From assembly GCA_964402995.1 (NCBI GenBank), contig CAYOEA010000005.1, positions 62,001 through 126,000 on the forward strand: a DNA stretch of 64,000 bases, read 5' to 3'. Position 1 is the first letter of the stretch. Each line of letters starts with the position of its first letter. The DNA is from GCA-2686295 sp964402995. GTDB taxonomy: Archaea > Nanobdellota > Nanobdellia > Woesearchaeales > GCA-2686295. The position numbers and the translations under genes are program-made. This document shows positions 63,963 through 64,000 of the stretch, piece by piece. Below the pieces are notes generated by a model. The model did not search any database and was not told the DNA's origin. It was given only the letters and a program-made list of their open reading frames with translations.

Positions 63963-64000
63963 AAGTTAATTTAGGTTTGAGAATTAATTTAACTTTTCCT

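Noticed and set aside
63782..63964. Minus-strand frame of 60 codons
   Set aside because: It is the tRNA-Thr gene and its intron read as codons.

Overview
The window is AT-rich archaeal chromosome. One 16S-tRNA-Ala-23S operon is present, together with archaeal information-processing genes: eS1, eS31, eL43, eL41, RNA polymerase subunits P and K, TFE-alpha, exosome Rrp4/Rrp41/Rrp42, SBDS, proteasome alpha, KEOPS Pcc1, RNase P Pop5, archaeal TyrRS and LigB-type DNA ligase. FtsZ and a bacterial-type GyrB are also encoded. The compact gene layout, very low GC, many short or fused proteins and a large share of orphan genes suggest a DPANN archaeon, most likely in the Woesearchaeota/Pacearchaeota sphere. 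That placement is inference and should be tested with the 16S sequence. Many genes have a TATA element centred 24-29 bases before the ATG and so look leaderless. Others use GGTG-type Shine-Dalgarno sequences matching the 16S 3' end, mainly inside operons.

Layout. 0-7 kb: two orphans, an AsnB-Dph6 fusion, NUDIX, a small MscS-like channel, then the eL43-rpoP-pcc1-pfdB-UPF0147 operon, tRNA-Pro and a frameshifted small MazG-like gene. 7-17 kb: a histone-H1-like Lys/Ala/Pro repeat protein, topoisomerase I, an HD hydrolase, eS31 with most zinc ligands lost, a nucleotidyltransferase-HAD/MazG/histidine-phosphatase operon, a Dph2 N-terminal fragment coupled to an inositol-monophosphatase-family gene, and eS1 with a repeat tail cut by a 100-N scaffold gap. 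17-31 kb: DUF457 membrane protein, GyrB, several orphans, two regulators in divergent orientation, a secreted surface-type protein, FtsZ, a winged-helix regulator and DNA ligase. 31-47 kb: tandem repeats, a membrane-anchored coiled-coil protein, MGMT-like, TyrRS, GNAT, rpoK, the exosome/proteasome superoperon, a sugar-phosphate cluster (phosphohexomutase, HAD-YvcK fusion, RHH-nucleotidyltransferase fusion, PGI/PMI) and a tRNA methylthiotransferase. 47-54 kb: eL41, the rRNA operon with both processing stems, and an unusual array of four hairpins behind 23S. 54-64 kb: TFE-alpha, XRE-CBS, XPB-like helicase, orphans, an ABC exporter, a CRM-domain protein, MarC and an intron-containing tRNA-Thr.

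How it fits together. The canonical archaeal exosome superoperon is here as two separate pieces about 29 kb apart. The sugar-phosphate genes (PGI/PMI, phosphohexomutase, nucleotidyltransferase) together look like a short route from hexose phosphates to NDP-sugars. Diphthamide synthesis leaves two odd traces: Dph6 fused to a glutamine amidotransferase/synthetase, and a Dph2 fragment.

No CRISPR array, insertion sequence, prophage or clear defence island was seen. The best candidates for something undescribed are the AsnB-Dph6 fusion, the hairpin array after 23S, a promoter element shared by two distant orphan genes, a sequence shared by the tRNA-Thr intron and the tRNA-Pro neighbourhood, and a silent-site-diverged duplicate of the 3' end of the PGI/PMI gene.
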